From Aliidiomarina taiwanensis (GTDB lineage Bacteria; Pseudomonadota; Gammaproteobacteria; Enterobacterales; Alteromonadaceae), in NCBI RefSeq assembly GCF_003987015.1, contig NZ_PIPQ01000007.1, positions 1 to 64,000 on the forward strand: DNA of 64,000 bases, read 5' to 3'. The notes beneath the pieces were generated by a model, which saw nothing but the letters and a program-made list of their open reading frames with translations, ran no database searches and had not been told where the DNA came from. The position numbers were made by a program, and so were the translations under genes. Positions 1 to 9,728 of this stretch are shown in pieces. Every line of letters starts with the position of its first letter. Positions within the stretch are counted from its first letter, which is position 1.

Positions 1-137
1 TTTGTAAGGCTCTTCCATTCAAAAGTTCAACTATTGCCAACCGAAGTTGGTCTTTATGTTGATGCTTTTGTCTGCAAGTGCCCACACAGATTACTTGGCT
101 TGATAAATTGTTAAAGAGCGTTGCTTCGTTCCGAAGC
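1..137 (-). promoter_or_regulatory. rRNA operon leader with boxA antiterminator
   Basis: Read on the minus strand, this is the transcribed leader upstream of a 16S rRNA gene that lies beyond the left edge. A boxA sequence, CGCTCTTTAACAA, occupies 108-120. It is followed by the conserved leader block with TGTGTGGGCACTTGCAGA at about 73-90. A small hairpin with arms GCTTCG and CGAAGC (about 123-137) sits just before boxA and could act as boxB. BoxA recruits the Nus antitermination complex in gammaproteobacterial rrn operons (established). No mature 16S sequence is seen in the window. Confidence 0.85.
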
Positions 138-147
138 AGGGAAGCGT

Positions 148-175
148 ATTCTACGCTTCCGGCCAGTAAAGTCAA
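148..175 (-). promoter_or_regulatory. rrn P2 promoter
   Basis: On the minus strand there is a -35 TTGACT (170-175), a 16-base spacer and a -10 TAGAAT (148-153), directly upstream of the boxA leader. It is the proximal of two tandem sigma-70 promoters for the rRNA operon leaving the window to the left. Confidence 0.75.
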
Positions 176-245
176 GGGCTAAATTTATTTTTCTTAGCGC
201 TTCTTTTCTTGGCTGTTGCCGGTTTGTGCCTGACAACGGATGCGA

Positions 246-273
246 ATTATAGAGATCATTTTCATTAGATCAA
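246..273 (-). promoter_or_regulatory. rrn P1 promoter
   Basis: On the minus strand there is a -35 TTGATC (268-273), a 16-base spacer and a consensus -10 TATAAT (246-251). The upstream flank (about 274-300) is AT-rich with short A/T tracts, as expected for an UP element. It lies about 100 bp upstream of P2, the usual tandem arrangement of gammaproteobacterial rrn promoters. Confidence 0.7.
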
Positions 274-328
274 CCACTATTTTCAAAATTAGTTTCGACT
301 GCCTAAAATACAGCCAACACGCACAAAA

Positions 329-359
329 AAAGGGCTAAAACCTGAGGTTTCAGCCCTTT
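329..359 (-). terminator. Rho-independent terminator of pssA
   Basis: The arms AAAGGGCT and AGCCCTTT enclose a further inner stem (AAACC/GGTTT). On the minus strand the hairpin is followed by a run of T. It lies 25 bases after the pssA stop and separates pssA from the rRNA promoters. Confidence 0.85.
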
Positions 360-383
360 CTCAACTATATACACTCTTATACT

Positions 384-1199
384 TTACTTCTTGCTTTCTT
401 CTTCTTGCTTCTCTTCATGTGTTTTATCATTGAAGTCCGCGTCATCAATCTCATCACCTAGTACATCTTTGAGCTTTAACTGACCCGATTTGCGAATGGT
501 ATAGATAGGCCCTGATGCTGCGTACACCACAGCCAAGATAAACAATACCAATGCTGGCTCTGTGGCAATGACGACAAATACTAAAACAATAAGAAGGATA
601 ACTAAAAAGTTTACCTTGCCGCGCCAGTCTACATCCTTAAAGGAATGGTACTTAAAGTTACTCACCATAAGTAAGCCAGACACTATCGTTAATAGTGCAA
701 CTAATATATCAATGCTGGTTGGTTCTATCTCGTAGCGAGCTCCAACCCACACAATGCCTGCAACAATGGCTGCACCACTTGGAATAGCAAGGCCTTGGAA
801 GAAGTTACAATCAGCAGTACCTAGCGATGCATTAAAACGAGCAAGTCTTAAGGCACCACCTGCTACAAAAATAAATGCCGCCAGCCAACCTAACTTACCT
901 AAGTCATGTAGCGCCCAGTTATAAGCAACTAACGCTGGTGCCACTCCAAATGAAACAATGTCCGCCATGCTGTCGTATTCAGCACCGAACTCGCTCTGCG
1001 TATTCGTCAGTCGGGCAACGCGTCCATCAAGGCCGTCAAAAATCATCGCCACAAAAACTGCAATGGCCGCCTGCTGAAAGTCGCCATTCATCGACGCAAC
1101 GATGGCATAGAAGCCAGAGAATAAACCTGCTGTAGTAAACAGGTTAGGTAATAAATAGATTCCGCGGTGTGTGCGGCCCCGTTCTTGTTGCTCTGACAT
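384..1199 (-). CDS. pssA: CDP-diacylglycerol--serine O-phosphatidyltransferase
   Basis: This inner-membrane enzyme transfers phosphatidyl from CDP-diacylglycerol to serine, giving phosphatidylserine, the precursor of phosphatidylethanolamine. The CDP-alcohol phosphatidyltransferase signature, DGxxDGxxAR followed by GxxxDxxxD, spans about residues 55-80 (DGLDGRVAR, then GAEYDSMAD). Several hydrophobic segments fill the rest, and the C-terminal tail is acidic and charged. The protein is 271 aa from the chosen ATG at 1199, which has GGGA upstream; an ATG four codons earlier lacks a ribosome site. It belongs to the PssA family with multiple membrane segments, not the E. coli phospholipase D-like type. 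It has its own terminator and is isolated from clpB by another. Confidence 0.93.
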   Translation of the reverse strand: MSEQQERGRTHRGIYLLPNLFTTAGLFSGFYAIVASMNGDFQQAAIAVFVAMIFDGLDGRVARLTNTQSEFGAEYDSMADIVSFGVAPALVAYNWALHDLGKLGWLAAFIFVAGGALRLARFNASLGTADCNFFQGLAIPSGAAIVAGIVWVGARYEIEPTSIDILVALLTIVSGLLMVSNFKYHSFKDVDWRGKVNFLVILLIVLVFVVIATEPALVLFILAVVYAASGPIYTIRKSGQLKLKDVLGDEIDDADFNDKTHEEKQEEESKK

Positions 1200-1216
1200 A
1201 TAAATTCCCATAATAA

Positions 1217-1254
1217 AAAGACTGTAATACCCCTATAAGAGTATCACAGTCTTT
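1217..1254 (-). terminator. Rho-independent terminator of clpB
   Basis: The arms AAAGACTGT (1217-1225) and ACAGTCTTT (1246-1254) form a hairpin with an inner TAC/GTA pairing. On the minus strand it ends in CTTTTTAT. It lies just after clpB and before pssA. Confidence 0.8.
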
Positions 1255-1277
1255 GAAGAAGGGGATCAACCTTACTC

Positions 1278-3851
1278 TTAAGAACTAATTAACAGCCCTT
1301 GTTCTCCTCGCGTAACTTTGATGGTGTCGCCCGGTGCAAATTCGCCTTGCAATATAGCCTGTGCTAGCGGGTTTTCTAGCTCATTTTGGATGGCTCGTTT
1401 CAACGGTCGCGCACCAAACAATGGGTCAAAGCCCACTTCCCCTATGAGAGCTAGTGCATCATCGCTTATATCAAGGGTCAGCTCGCGCTCTTCTAAGCGT
1501 TCCACTAAACGGTCTATTTGTAACTTCGCAATGCGTTGAATATGGTCCGCACCCAGTGGGTGGAACACCACGGTTTCATCTACACGGTTTAAAAACTCTG
1601 GGCGGAACGAGTGTGCTAACACTTCGTTAAGCATTTCTTTCATTTCCGTATATTCAATGCTCCCTGCCTTTTCTTGAATGAGTTCAGAGCCCAAGTTCGA
1701 CGTCATGATAATAACAACATTCCGGAAGTCGACAGTACGCCCCTGGCCATCGGTCAAGCGGCCATCGTCTAGTACCTGCAGAAGTATATTGAATACATCT
1801 GGGTGCGCTTTCTCTATTTCATCCAATAGAATGACAGAATAAGGACGGCGACGAACTGCTTCTGTTAAGTAGCCTCCTTCTTCATAGCCTACATAACCGG
1901 GTGGTGCACCAACTAAACGTGCAACCGCATGCTTTTCCATGAACTCGGACATATCAATGCGCACCATGGCTTCTTCAGTATCGAACATAAAGCGCGCTAA
2001 GGTTTTTGCCAGTTCTGTTTTACCTACACCCGTTGGACCTAAAAACAAAAACGAACCTATAGGCCGGGCCGGGTCACTTAACCCTGCTCGGGAGCGGCGA
2101 ATAGCATTGGCCACAGACACAACCGCCTCGCGCTGCCCAACCACGGTTTCGTGCAGCACATCTTCCATGTTTAACAACTTGTCGCGTTCACCTTCCAACA
2201 TTCTATTCACGGGTATACCGGTCCAACGCGCCAACACCTCAGCTATTTCTTCTTCCGTTACACGGTTCCGTAATAAGTTCATTTCTTGCATTTCAGCTTG
2301 CAGAGCAAAGTCTAATTTTCGCTCTAATTCTGGAATGCGGCCATATTGAAGCTCGGACATGCGGTTTAAGTCACCCGCCCGTCGTGCTATTTCTAAGTCC
2401 GTTCTGGCTTGGTCTAGCATCCCTTTAATATGCTGATGCCCCTGCAATGCAGCTTTTTCTGTGTTCCAAATTTCTTCAAGCTCTTGGAATGTCTTTTCGT
2501 GTTCAGCAATTTCAGCTTCTAACACTTCTAGGCGCTTCTTGCTGGCTTCATCTTTTTCCTTACTCAACGCTTGGCTTTCAAGCTTCAACTGAATAATGCG
2601 ACGTTCGACACGATCAAGCTCTTCTGGTTTCGAGTCTATTTGAATACGTAAACTAGAGCCCGCTTCATCAATTAGGTCTATGGCTTTGTCGGGCAGCTGG
2701 CGGTCGCTGATATAACGGTGTGACAAACTCGCAGCCGCAACAATTGCCGGGTCGGTAATTTCAACAGAATGATGCAACTCGTAACGCTCTTTTAAGCCAC
2801 GCAAAATAGCAATTGTGTCTTCAACCGTAGGCTCTTCTACCAATACTCGCTGGAAACGGCGCTCTAGAGCGGCATCTTTTTCAATAAATTCACGATATTC
2901 ATCCAGGGTCGTAGCACCGACACAGTGAAGCTCACCGCGGGCTAAAGCTGGCTTCAGCATATTACCAGCATCCATAGCACCGTCCGCTTTCCCTGCGCCA
3001 ACAACCATGTGCATTTCATCTATAAACAAGATGATTTGGCCTTCCGCTTGTTGCAATTCATTCAATACAGCTTTTAATCGCTCTTCAAACTCCCCACGGT
3101 ACTTTGCACCAGCTAGTAACGCGCCTAAGTCAAGCGACAACACCCGCTTGTTTTTTAGCCCCTCAGGGACTTCGTTGTTTACTATGCGCTGCGCTAGCCC
3201 TTCCACAATTGCGGTTTTACCAACTCCTGGCTCGCCAATAAGTACAGGGTTATTTTTGGTCCGACGCTGTAACACTTGAATGGTACGTCTAATTTCTTCA
3301 TCACGGCCAATCACTGGGTCTATTTTGCCCTGCTCAGCACGCTCGGTTAAGTCCACCGTGTATTTATCAAGTGCTTGACGCTGTTCTTCAGCATTTTGGT
3401 CATCTACTTTTTGCCCATTGCGTATATTATCAATGGCTTCTTCGATATTTTTCGCTGTTAGGTTGTTCTGTTTTAGTATTTCTCCAAGCTTGCCTCGGTC
3501 TTCTGTCGCAGCTAAAACGAACAGCTCACTTGATATGTAACTGTCTTTTCGTTTTTGAGCATACTTGTCGCACAAATTTAATAAGTTGCCGGTAGCCGCA
3601 GAAAGCTGCACTTCACCACCAATGCCTTGTACTTGCGGCAGTGCAGCAATGGCTTTTGAAAGCTCTGCCCGTATTTGATTCAAGTCAGCACCAAGAAGTT
3701 GGAGCAATGGACGCACCGAACCGCCTTCCTGGTTTAACAAGGCAGTCATTAAATGAACCGGTTCTATATATTGATTATCTCTGCCAAGTGCTAATGACTG
3801 AGCATCTGAGAGAGCAAGCTGGAACTTACTTGTAAATTTATCTAATCGCAT
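1278..3851 (-). CDS. clpB: ATP-dependent disaggregase ClpB
   Basis: This cytosolic Hsp100 hexamer pulls polypeptides out of aggregates together with DnaK. At 857 aa it has the full family length. The N-terminal Clp repeat domain (about 1-145) is followed by the first AAA+ module, with Walker A GEPGVGKT at 206-213 and DEMH Walker B. The coiled-coil M domain (about 400-530) is rich in Glu, Lys and Leu. The second AAA+ module has Walker A GPTGVGKT near 605 and a C-terminal D2-small domain. The ATG at 3851 has AAGGA upstream. A sigma-32-type promoter lies at 3887-3915. The order rluD-pgeF-clpB is the same as in E. coli. Confidence 0.98.
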   Translation of the reverse strand: MRLDKFTSKFQLALSDAQSLALGRDNQYIEPVHLMTALLNQEGGSVRPLLQLLGADLNQIRAELSKAIAALPQVQGIGGEVQLSAATGNLLNLCDKYAQKRKDSYISSELFVLAATEDRGKLGEILKQNNLTAKNIEEAIDNIRNGQKVDDQNAEEQRQALDKYTVDLTERAEQGKIDPVIGRDEEIRRTIQVLQRRTKNNPVLIGEPGVGKTAIVEGLAQRIVNNEVPEGLKNKRVLSLDLGALLAGAKYRGEFEERLKAVLNELQQAEGQIILFIDEMHMVVGAGKADGAMDAGNMLKPALARGELHCVGATTLDEYREFIEKDAALERRFQRVLVEEPTVEDTIAILRGLKERYELHHSVEITDPAIVAAASLSHRYISDRQLPDKAIDLIDEAGSSLRIQIDSKPEELDRVERRIIQLKLESQALSKEKDEASKKRLEVLEAEIAEHEKTFQELEEIWNTEKAALQGHQHIKGMLDQARTDLEIARRAGDLNRMSELQYGRIPELERKLDFALQAEMQEMNLLRNRVTEEEIAEVLARWTGIPVNRMLEGERDKLLNMEDVLHETVVGQREAVVSVANAIRRSRAGLSDPARPIGSFLFLGPTGVGKTELAKTLARFMFDTEEAMVRIDMSEFMEKHAVARLVGAPPGYVGYEEGGYLTEAVRRRPYSVILLDEIEKAHPDVFNILLQVLDDGRLTDGQGRTVDFRNVVIIMTSNLGSELIQEKAGSIEYTEMKEMLNEVLAHSFRPEFLNRVDETVVFHPLGADHIQRIAKLQIDRLVERLEERELTLDISDDALALIGEVGFDPLFGARPLKRAIQNELENPLAQAILQGEFAPGDTIKVTRGEQGLLISS

Positions 3852-3886
3852 GAATTTGTTTCCTTATCCCACTGCTTATACTTGCT

Positions 3887-3915
3887 ATATGGGCACGGAA
3901 AGCTGCTAATTCAAG
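3887..3915 (-). promoter_or_regulatory. sigma-32 heat-shock promoter of clpB
   Basis: On the minus strand CTTGAAT (3909-3915) is followed after 14 bases by GCCCATAT (3887-3894). This closely matches the RpoH consensus CTTGAAA-N13/14-CCCCATnT. It lies about 35 bases upstream of the clpB start, in the gap after pgeF, and would let clpB respond to heat shock separately from the rluD-pgeF unit. Confidence 0.8.
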
Positions 3916-3943
3916 GTTGAATTCTAATCAATTTAAGTTTGTC

Positions 3944-4690
3944 TTATTCAGCAGGAGGTGCTGCAAGCCAAAGAAAAGAAGCCATGCGACCTGTTTGGCC
4001 GTCTCGGCGGTAGGAGAAAAAACGTTCACTTTCTGAATAGGTACACTGCCCACTCGAAGAAACATGGTAAACACCATGCCGGCTAAGCTCTGCAGTTACT
4101 AAAGCCGGCAGGTCCAGTAACCAACGGTTACCAGAAGCTTTAAAATGGCTTAAGTGGTTAGGCTGCATTTGCACCATTGCTTGCACAACATCGTCACCCA
4201 CTTCAAATGCCAAGGGACCAATTGCAGGACCAAGCCAAGCATGTAGTCCGCCTGTTGGTGTTTGAAACGACGCTAATGTGCGTTCAATAATACCACCAGC
4301 AACACTGCGCCAGCCACAATGAAGGAGCGCGATTTCTGTTCCCGCATGGTCAGCGATAAACAAGGGAAGGCAGTCAGCCGTCATGATGGCCAATACCTGC
4401 TGAGGCGTTCGGGTATAACTTGCATCTGCTTCAGGCACCAGCTGTGGCGCTTGAGAAACGTGCACGACATCCGTGCCATGCACTTGCTGTAACCAATGAA
4501 CCTCTGGGGGCAAATGACAATATTTGCTTACCCGCAAGCGGTTCTCGCGCACCGCTGCTTCATTGTCGCCCACATGCAAGCCAAGGTTTAAAGCTGCGTA
4601 TGGGCCAGTACTAACCCCGCCACTGCGCAACGTGGTAAACCCATGCACGCGAGAGTTTACTTGCCAACGAGGCGCGACGGTCTCTATCAA
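3944..4690 (-). CDS. pgeF: Laccase-domain purine nucleoside phosphorylase / peptidoglycan editing factor (YfiH)
   Basis: A member of the YfiH/PgeF family (multicopper-oxidase-like fold), 248 aa. E. coli YfiH limits misincorporation into the peptidoglycan stem peptide, and other members act as zinc-dependent purine nucleoside phosphorylases. The family metal-site motifs are visible: HGTDVVH, TADCLPLFIAD and HCGWRSVAGG. The start is a TTG at 4690 that overlaps the end of rluD (TTGA), giving a 4-base overlap and likely translational coupling. No in-frame ATG gives a better start. The rluD-pgeF-clpB order is conserved in Enterobacteria and supports the assignment. Confidence 0.9.
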   Translation of the reverse strand: MIETVAPRWQVNSRVHGFTTLRSGGVSTGPYAALNLGLHVGDNEAAVRENRLRVSKYCHLPPEVHWLQQVHGTDVVHVSQAPQLVPEADASYTRTPQQVLAIMTADCLPLFIADHAGTEIALLHCGWRSVAGGIIERTLASFQTPTGGLHAWLGPAIGPLAFEVGDDVVQAMVQMQPNHLSHFKASGNRWLLDLPALVTAELSRHGVYHVSSSGQCTYSESERFFSYRRDGQTGRMASFLWLAAPPAE

Positions 4691-5652
4691 GCTAGGTTTT
4701 CCTCTCTATCCTCACGTAGGGTTTTAATGAGGGTAATAACATCGTCTGGCAGAGGAGATGAAAAGCTCATCGACTCGTATGTTTCAGGATGTACAAAAGA
4801 AAGATGCACAGCATGTAACGCTTGCCTTGGGAAACGACGCAATAGTGCAGCTAGCTCGTCACTCGACTTTGCTAGCGGGCGTGGTCTACCACCGTATTGT
4901 GGATCACCCACAAGGCCATGTTTGATATGCGCCATATGCACACGTATTTGGTGTGTACGGCCACTTTCTAAACGTAATCTTAAATGCGTATGAGCTCGGA
5001 AGCGTTCAATCACTCGGTAATGAGTGGTCGCTTCTTTTCCTGTAGGCACAACTGCCATATGGGTACGCTTGGTGGGGTGTCGACCAATCGGAGCACTCAC
5101 TGTACCACCAGCTGTCATCACCCCCATCACCACGGCCTCATACTCTCGCACTACTTCTCGTGCTTTGAGGTCTTCCGTTAGGCTGGTATATGCGTTGGCA
5201 TTCTTTGCCACCACCATTAAACCACTGGTTTCTTTATCTAAGCGGTGCACAATACCTGAGCGTGGAAGAGCTTCAAGCTCTGCACAATGGTGCAGCAATG
5301 CATTCAAGAGTGTCCCATCGGTGTTTCCAGCACCTGGGTGAACGACAAGTCCCGCGGGTTTGTCTATCACTATCACATCGTCATCTTCATAGACAATGTT
5401 CAAGTCAATTGGCTGGGCCACTGGCTCCTCAACTATTTCTAGCTCTGCCTCTATGGCAACCGACATGCCCGGAATAACTTTTTCCCGGGGTTTAGTGACA
5501 ACTTCACCTTCTAATTGAATCGATCCGCTTTGAATCCATTTTTTTAACTGTGAACGCGAATATTCAGGGAACATAATCGCTAAGGCTTGGTCAAAACGTA
5601 GGCCAAGGGCTTCATCAGGTATAATTGCGCTTTCGCGAACTTGATTTGTCAT
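4687..5652 (-). CDS. rluD: 23S rRNA pseudouridine(1911/1915/1917) synthase RluD
   Basis: This enzyme isomerises three uridines in helix 69 of 23S rRNA, at the subunit interface. It has an S4 RNA-binding domain at the N-terminus (about residues 15-75) followed by the RluA-type catalytic domain. The catalytic HRLDKETSGL motif contains the active-site Asp. The chosen start (ATG 5652, 321 aa) matches the N-terminus of E. coli RluD. An ATG six codons upstream (5670) abuts a GAGG and cannot be excluded. The gene is divergent from bamD and overlaps pgeF by 4 bases. Confidence 0.95.
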   Translation of the reverse strand: MTNQVRESAIIPDEALGLRFDQALAIMFPEYSRSQLKKWIQSGSIQLEGEVVTKPREKVIPGMSVAIEAELEIVEEPVAQPIDLNIVYEDDDVIVIDKPAGLVVHPGAGNTDGTLLNALLHHCAELEALPRSGIVHRLDKETSGLMVVAKNANAYTSLTEDLKAREVVREYEAVVMGVMTAGGTVSAPIGRHPTKRTHMAVVPTGKEATTHYRVIERFRAHTHLRLRLESGRTHQIRVHMAHIKHGLVGDPQYGGRPRPLAKSSDELAALLRRFPRQALHAVHLSFVHPETYESMSFSSPLPDDVITLIKTLREDREENLA

Positions 5653-5765
5653 ATAACTTGCGCTGTGCATCCTCGTTTCGGTACGTTACAATCACTTCGT
5701 TGATTAAGTTTACCCCGATGAGCATCTTCATCCCAGTGAAATAATGATAAAGGTTGGATTAAAGC

Positions 5766-6497
5766 ATGAGATTAGTCGTTGCCGCTGTTTTTGCAAGCGT
5801 CGTTTTATTAAGTGGGTGCTCTTCTAAGCCCAAACAAGAAGTTGTTGAACGCAGCACCGTCGAAACCATGTACGAAACGGCGCAAACGTATTTAGATGTC
5901 GGTCGGTTTGCTGAAGCTGCGCAAGTCCTTACTTCCATGAATACCCGCTACCCTTTCGGCCCTTATACGCAGCAAGTTCAACTCGACCTGATTTACGCCC
6001 TGTACAAAATAGGTGACCAAGACAAGGCCCTTTCACAAATCGACCGCTTTTTGCAATTGAACTCAAACCATGCGGATTTAGATTACGTGCGCTATATGCG
6101 GGGTCTTGTATACCAACAAGCTGAAAGTAGTATGTTTCAAGATATGTTTGGTGTAGACCGCTCGGACCGTTCCCCGCTCTATGCCCAGCGCGCCTTCGAT
6201 GAGTTTCGCGAGCTGGTACGCTTGTACCCGAACAGTGCTTATGCAGCCGACGCGCAAGCCCGTATGCTAGGCCTTAGTTCACGCTTGGCGCAATACGACC
6301 TGCATGTTGCCGAATATTACTTTCGTCGCGGTGCTTTTTTAGCCGCTGCTAACCGTGCGAAAAAGGTAGTGGAGTCTCACCCTGGTGTACCAGAGCAAAA
6401 ACAAGCACTAGAGTTAATGGTAAAAAGCTATCATGAAATGGGCTTAGAGCAGCAGTCGGAAGACGCCAGAGTCCTTCTTGAAAAGAACTTCGGTTAA
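5766..6497 (+). CDS. bamD: Outer membrane protein assembly lipoprotein BamD
   Basis: BamD is the essential lipoprotein of the BAM complex that folds beta-barrel proteins into the outer membrane. A signal peptide ends in the lipobox LLSGC, with lipidated Cys18. The mature part, about 225 aa, is made of TPR-like helical hairpins (for example AQTYLDVGRFAEAAQVL and the FDEFRELVRLYPNS block), as in the family. Total length is 243 aa. Transcription is divergent from rluD, as in E. coli. A perfect stem-loop shared with glnB follows the stop codon. Confidence 0.96.
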   Translation: MRLVVAAVFASVVLLSGCSSKPKQEVVERSTVETMYETAQTYLDVGRFAEAAQVLTSMNTRYPFGPYTQQVQLDLIYALYKIGDQDKALSQIDRFLQLNSNHADLDYVRYMRGLVYQQAESSMFQDMFGVDRSDRSPLYAQRAFDEFRELVRLYPNSAYAADAQARMLGLSSRLAQYDLHVAEYYFRRGAFLAAANRAKKVVESHPGVPEQKQALELMVKSYHEMGLEQQSEDARVLLEKNFG

Positions 6498-6505
6498 CCA
6501 AGTAT

Positions 6506-6866
<361 letters not shown>

Positions 6867-8504
6867 TTAACTTTCTGCCGCGTATGTCTTTGCCATATTC
6901 CAAAAATAACCATTGGTAATGGGGTAACGGCGATCTTTATGGAAGTTACGGCCTGTCACTTTAGGCCCTACAGCGCCTTGCTGGCGTTTATACTCATTCA
7001 GCTCAATTAGACGTACCACTTGCATCACGCTTTCTTCTGGATAGCCTTGCGCAACCAGCTCGGCCAAGCTCATGTCTTTCTCCACATACCCATCGATAAT
7101 GGCATCTAGTACATCGTATGGCGGCAGAGAGTCTTCGTCTTTTTGATCCGGTGCTAACTCTGCAGAAGGCGGTCGTTCGATCACTCGCACGGGTATAGCA
7201 GTCCCTAGCGTATTACGGTAACGTGATAAAGCATACACCATGGTTTTAGGCACGTCCTTTATGGGTGCAAAACCGCCACACATATCGCCATACAAGGTGC
7301 AGTAACCGACCGCCAGCTCGCTTTTGTTGCCTGTGGTTAGCAGCAGTTTACCGGACTTATTCGAAAGGGCCATGAGCGTCATTCCGCGGCAGCGCGCTTG
7401 AAGGTTTTCTTCTGTCGTGTCGCGTTCAGTTTTTTCGAACAGAGGTGTTAGCTCTGTCATAAACGCATTCACCATGGACTCTATCGGCACAATATCAAAT
7501 GCACAGCCCATATCTGTTGCCTGTTGCTTGGCATCTTCAACGCTTATTTGCGCTGTATAAGTATAGGGCATCATCACCGCATGAACGCGCTCGGGTCCTA
7601 GCGCATCCACGGCAATAGCCAACGCTAAGGCCGAGTCGATGCCGCCAGACAAACCAAGCAACACGCCTGGGAATCCGTTTTTGTTCACATAATCATGAAG
7701 AGCCAACACCAACGCTTGGTAAGTGCTTGCCAGCTCAGGCAGCTCTGTTGGTTTTTCCTGCGTCAATACTCTGCGCCCTTGAATAGAAACCACCTGCACG
7801 GCTTCTTCACAATGGGGAAGCTGCATGCACACTTTGCCTTGGGCATTGAGCACCATGGAGTTACCGTCAAAGACAAGTTCGTCTTGGCCTCCCACCATAT
7901 TCACATAGACAAAAGGTCGTTGTGTTTCTTGGCACCGTGCCATGACTTGCTGCTTACGCAAATTTAGCTTGCCCACTTCAAAGGGCGACGCATTAATGGC
8001 GAGTAAAACATCGGCGCCAGCTTCAGCTGTCTGCTTCACGACTTCCTCAGACCAAGCATCTTCACAAATTAACAAGCCTAAGTTGTGTCCTTTAAATGGC
8101 ACCACTGTCGCTTTTTCACCCGCACCAAAGTTACGCTTCTCGTCGAACACGCCATAATTAGGCAAGTTTCGTTTCAAGTAGGTCGTAACGCGCTCCCCGT
8201 CGACATAGAGAGCCATTGCATTATAACTCTGCTCTGCGTTGCGAACGGGCAAGCCAAGCACAAAGGGCTTTTGTAACGACAGTTCAAGCAAGGCAGGCTC
8301 GAGGCTTTCTAATTGCGTATAGAGGTCTGGTCGGTCAACTACGTCCTGCAGGGGATAACCTGTCAGGGCTAACTCTGGAAATACCACCAGGTCACATTCT
8401 GGAGCAGTCGCAACGGCTTCGCGTATTTTCTCAAGGTTTCCTGTTAGGTCGCCTACTTTAAAGTTCAGCTGAGCAAGCGCCAGCCGTAAAACATCATCCG
8501 CCAT
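6867..8504 (-). CDS. nadE: Glutamine-dependent NAD+ synthetase
   Basis: This enzyme makes NAD+ from deamido-NAD+, ATP and glutamine. It has two domains. The N-terminal nitrilase-type glutaminase (about 1-250) carries the Glu in VVFPELALTGYP and the nucleophilic Cys in LLICEDAW. The C-terminal ATP-pyrophosphatase synthetase (about 265-545) has the P-loop LGLSGGIDSALA. At 545 aa it is the long, glutamine-using form, unlike the ammonia-dependent E. coli enzyme. GGAG lies 12 bases before the ATG. It is followed closely by glnB. Confidence 0.95.
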   Translation of the reverse strand: MADDVLRLALAQLNFKVGDLTGNLEKIREAVATAPECDLVVFPELALTGYPLQDVVDRPDLYTQLESLEPALLELSLQKPFVLGLPVRNAEQSYNAMALYVDGERVTTYLKRNLPNYGVFDEKRNFGAGEKATVVPFKGHNLGLLICEDAWSEEVVKQTAEAGADVLLAINASPFEVGKLNLRKQQVMARCQETQRPFVYVNMVGGQDELVFDGNSMVLNAQGKVCMQLPHCEEAVQVVSIQGRRVLTQEKPTELPELASTYQALVLALHDYVNKNGFPGVLLGLSGGIDSALALAIAVDALGPERVHAVMMPYTYTAQISVEDAKQQATDMGCAFDIVPIESMVNAFMTELTPLFEKTERDTTEENLQARCRGMTLMALSNKSGKLLLTTGNKSELAVGYCTLYGDMCGGFAPIKDVPKTMVYALSRYRNTLGTAIPVRVIERPPSAELAPDQKDEDSLPPYDVLDAIIDGYVEKDMSLAELVAQGYPEESVMQVVRLIELNEYKRQQGAVGPKVTGRNFHKDRRYPITNGYFWNMAKTYAAES

Positions 8505-8579
8505 TGGTCTTTTCGTCTCCAGTCCATAAAAGCAGGCTGGATCATAGCGAACCAGCAGGGTGGGGTAAATAGGAAAGGG

Positions 8580-9719
8580 CTAGCCAACCTCTTCATCGAA
8601 TTGCAAGTCTTCAGGAATAGGCAGTTCACTGCTCGGTTTTTTCGGCCGTTTGCCACGCCCACTGTGGAAGGCACGTAGCTGGTAGACATATGCAAGTACC
8701 TGCGCAACGGCCATAAACAAGCCCTCGGGTATTTCATGTCCAAGCTCTGTTGTATAGTAAATAGAACGAGCAAGTGGCGGGTTACTCAATAACGGCACCT
8801 CCGCTTCGTCTGCAATTTCACGAATACGTGCAGCCACTTCATCGCGACCTTTGGCGACAACACGTGGAGCGTCACGGCCATTAGGGTCGTACTTCAAAGC
8901 CACAGCAAAGTGGGTGGGGTTGGTAACCACAACATCGGCCTGGGGGATGTCTTGCATCATTCTGCGCATCACCATCGACATTTGCATCGAGCGCATTTTA
9001 GCTTTTACTTGCGGGTTACCTTCCGAGTTTTTCCGTTCGTCTTTCACTTCTTGCTTGGTCATTTTCAGCTGTTTGTGGTGTTTGTGGCTTTGAAAAGGCA
9101 CATCAATGGCCACAATCAGCAATAAACTTAAAACCATCAGGACAAATATAAAGCCCACCAGCTTTAAAGCGTCGGCAAAAATAACGGGTTGAATACCTTC
9201 CGATAAGCTAATGATTTTTGGAAATTGCCACTTCAGCAAAAAGTAAGAACAAATAGCAATAACAAAGAATTTTCCCAAGCCTTTCAGCAATTCAACAATA
9301 GCTTGAGGCCCAAACATACGCTTAAAGCCTTTTAAAGGACTCATTTTTGAAGGCTTCGGTGACGCTGCCTGCATCGAGAAATTAAAGCCGCCCAACATAA
9401 TATTGCCAACAAAAGCGCCAAGCACCACAATACCGAAAAAGATACTCATTGGCTTCAGCAAGGCTGAACCTACTTTAGGCCACAACTGAAACATTACCAT
9501 CTGGTCAAAACCGGCATTTCTGTCCAGCTCAAATTGCATCGCCATTATCGACTCGAGACCAAGAGCAAACTGAGGCGCAGTAATAATAAGTGCGATTGCA
9601 GCAGAAAGCAGAACCCCCAACGTGCCGAGCTCTTTCGAACGGGCAACCTGCCCTTTCTCTCGCGCTTGCTCCTGCTTTTTCGCTGTGGGTTCTTCTGTTT
9701 TTTCCTGACCGTCACTCAT
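8580..9719 (-). CDS. flhB: Flagellar export apparatus protein FlhB
   Basis: This inner-membrane component of the flagellar type III export gate switches substrate class from rod/hook to filament. The N-terminal half has four membrane segments (about 30-210). The cytoplasmic C-terminal domain contains the self-cleavage motif NPTH (in VVVTNPTHFAVAL). It is 379 aa, the typical length. AAGGGC precedes the ATG and overlaps the end of fliR, so flhB is the last gene of the fliE-flhB run. In most relatives flhA follows; here nadE does. Confidence 0.97.
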   Translation of the reverse strand: MSDGQEKTEEPTAKKQEQAREKGQVARSKELGTLGVLLSAAIALIITAPQFALGLESIMAMQFELDRNAGFDQMVMFQLWPKVGSALLKPMSIFFGIVVLGAFVGNIMLGGFNFSMQAASPKPSKMSPLKGFKRMFGPQAIVELLKGLGKFFVIAICSYFLLKWQFPKIISLSEGIQPVIFADALKLVGFIFVLMVLSLLLIVAIDVPFQSHKHHKQLKMTKQEVKDERKNSEGNPQVKAKMRSMQMSMVMRRMMQDIPQADVVVTNPTHFAVALKYDPNGRDAPRVVAKGRDEVAARIREIADEAEVPLLSNPPLARSIYYTTELGHEIPEGLFMAVAQVLAYVYQLRAFHSGRGKRPKKPSSELPIPEDLQFDEEVG

Positions 9720-9728
9720 AGTAAGCCC

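Noticed and set aside
1-60. 5' end of 16S rRNA
   Set aside because: The sequence is leader; the conserved 16S start (AGAGTTTGATC) is not present, so the gene begins outside the window.
8465-8773. Minus-strand open frame overlapping flhB and nadE
   Set aside because: It overlaps both real genes in another frame and has no homology or ribosome site.
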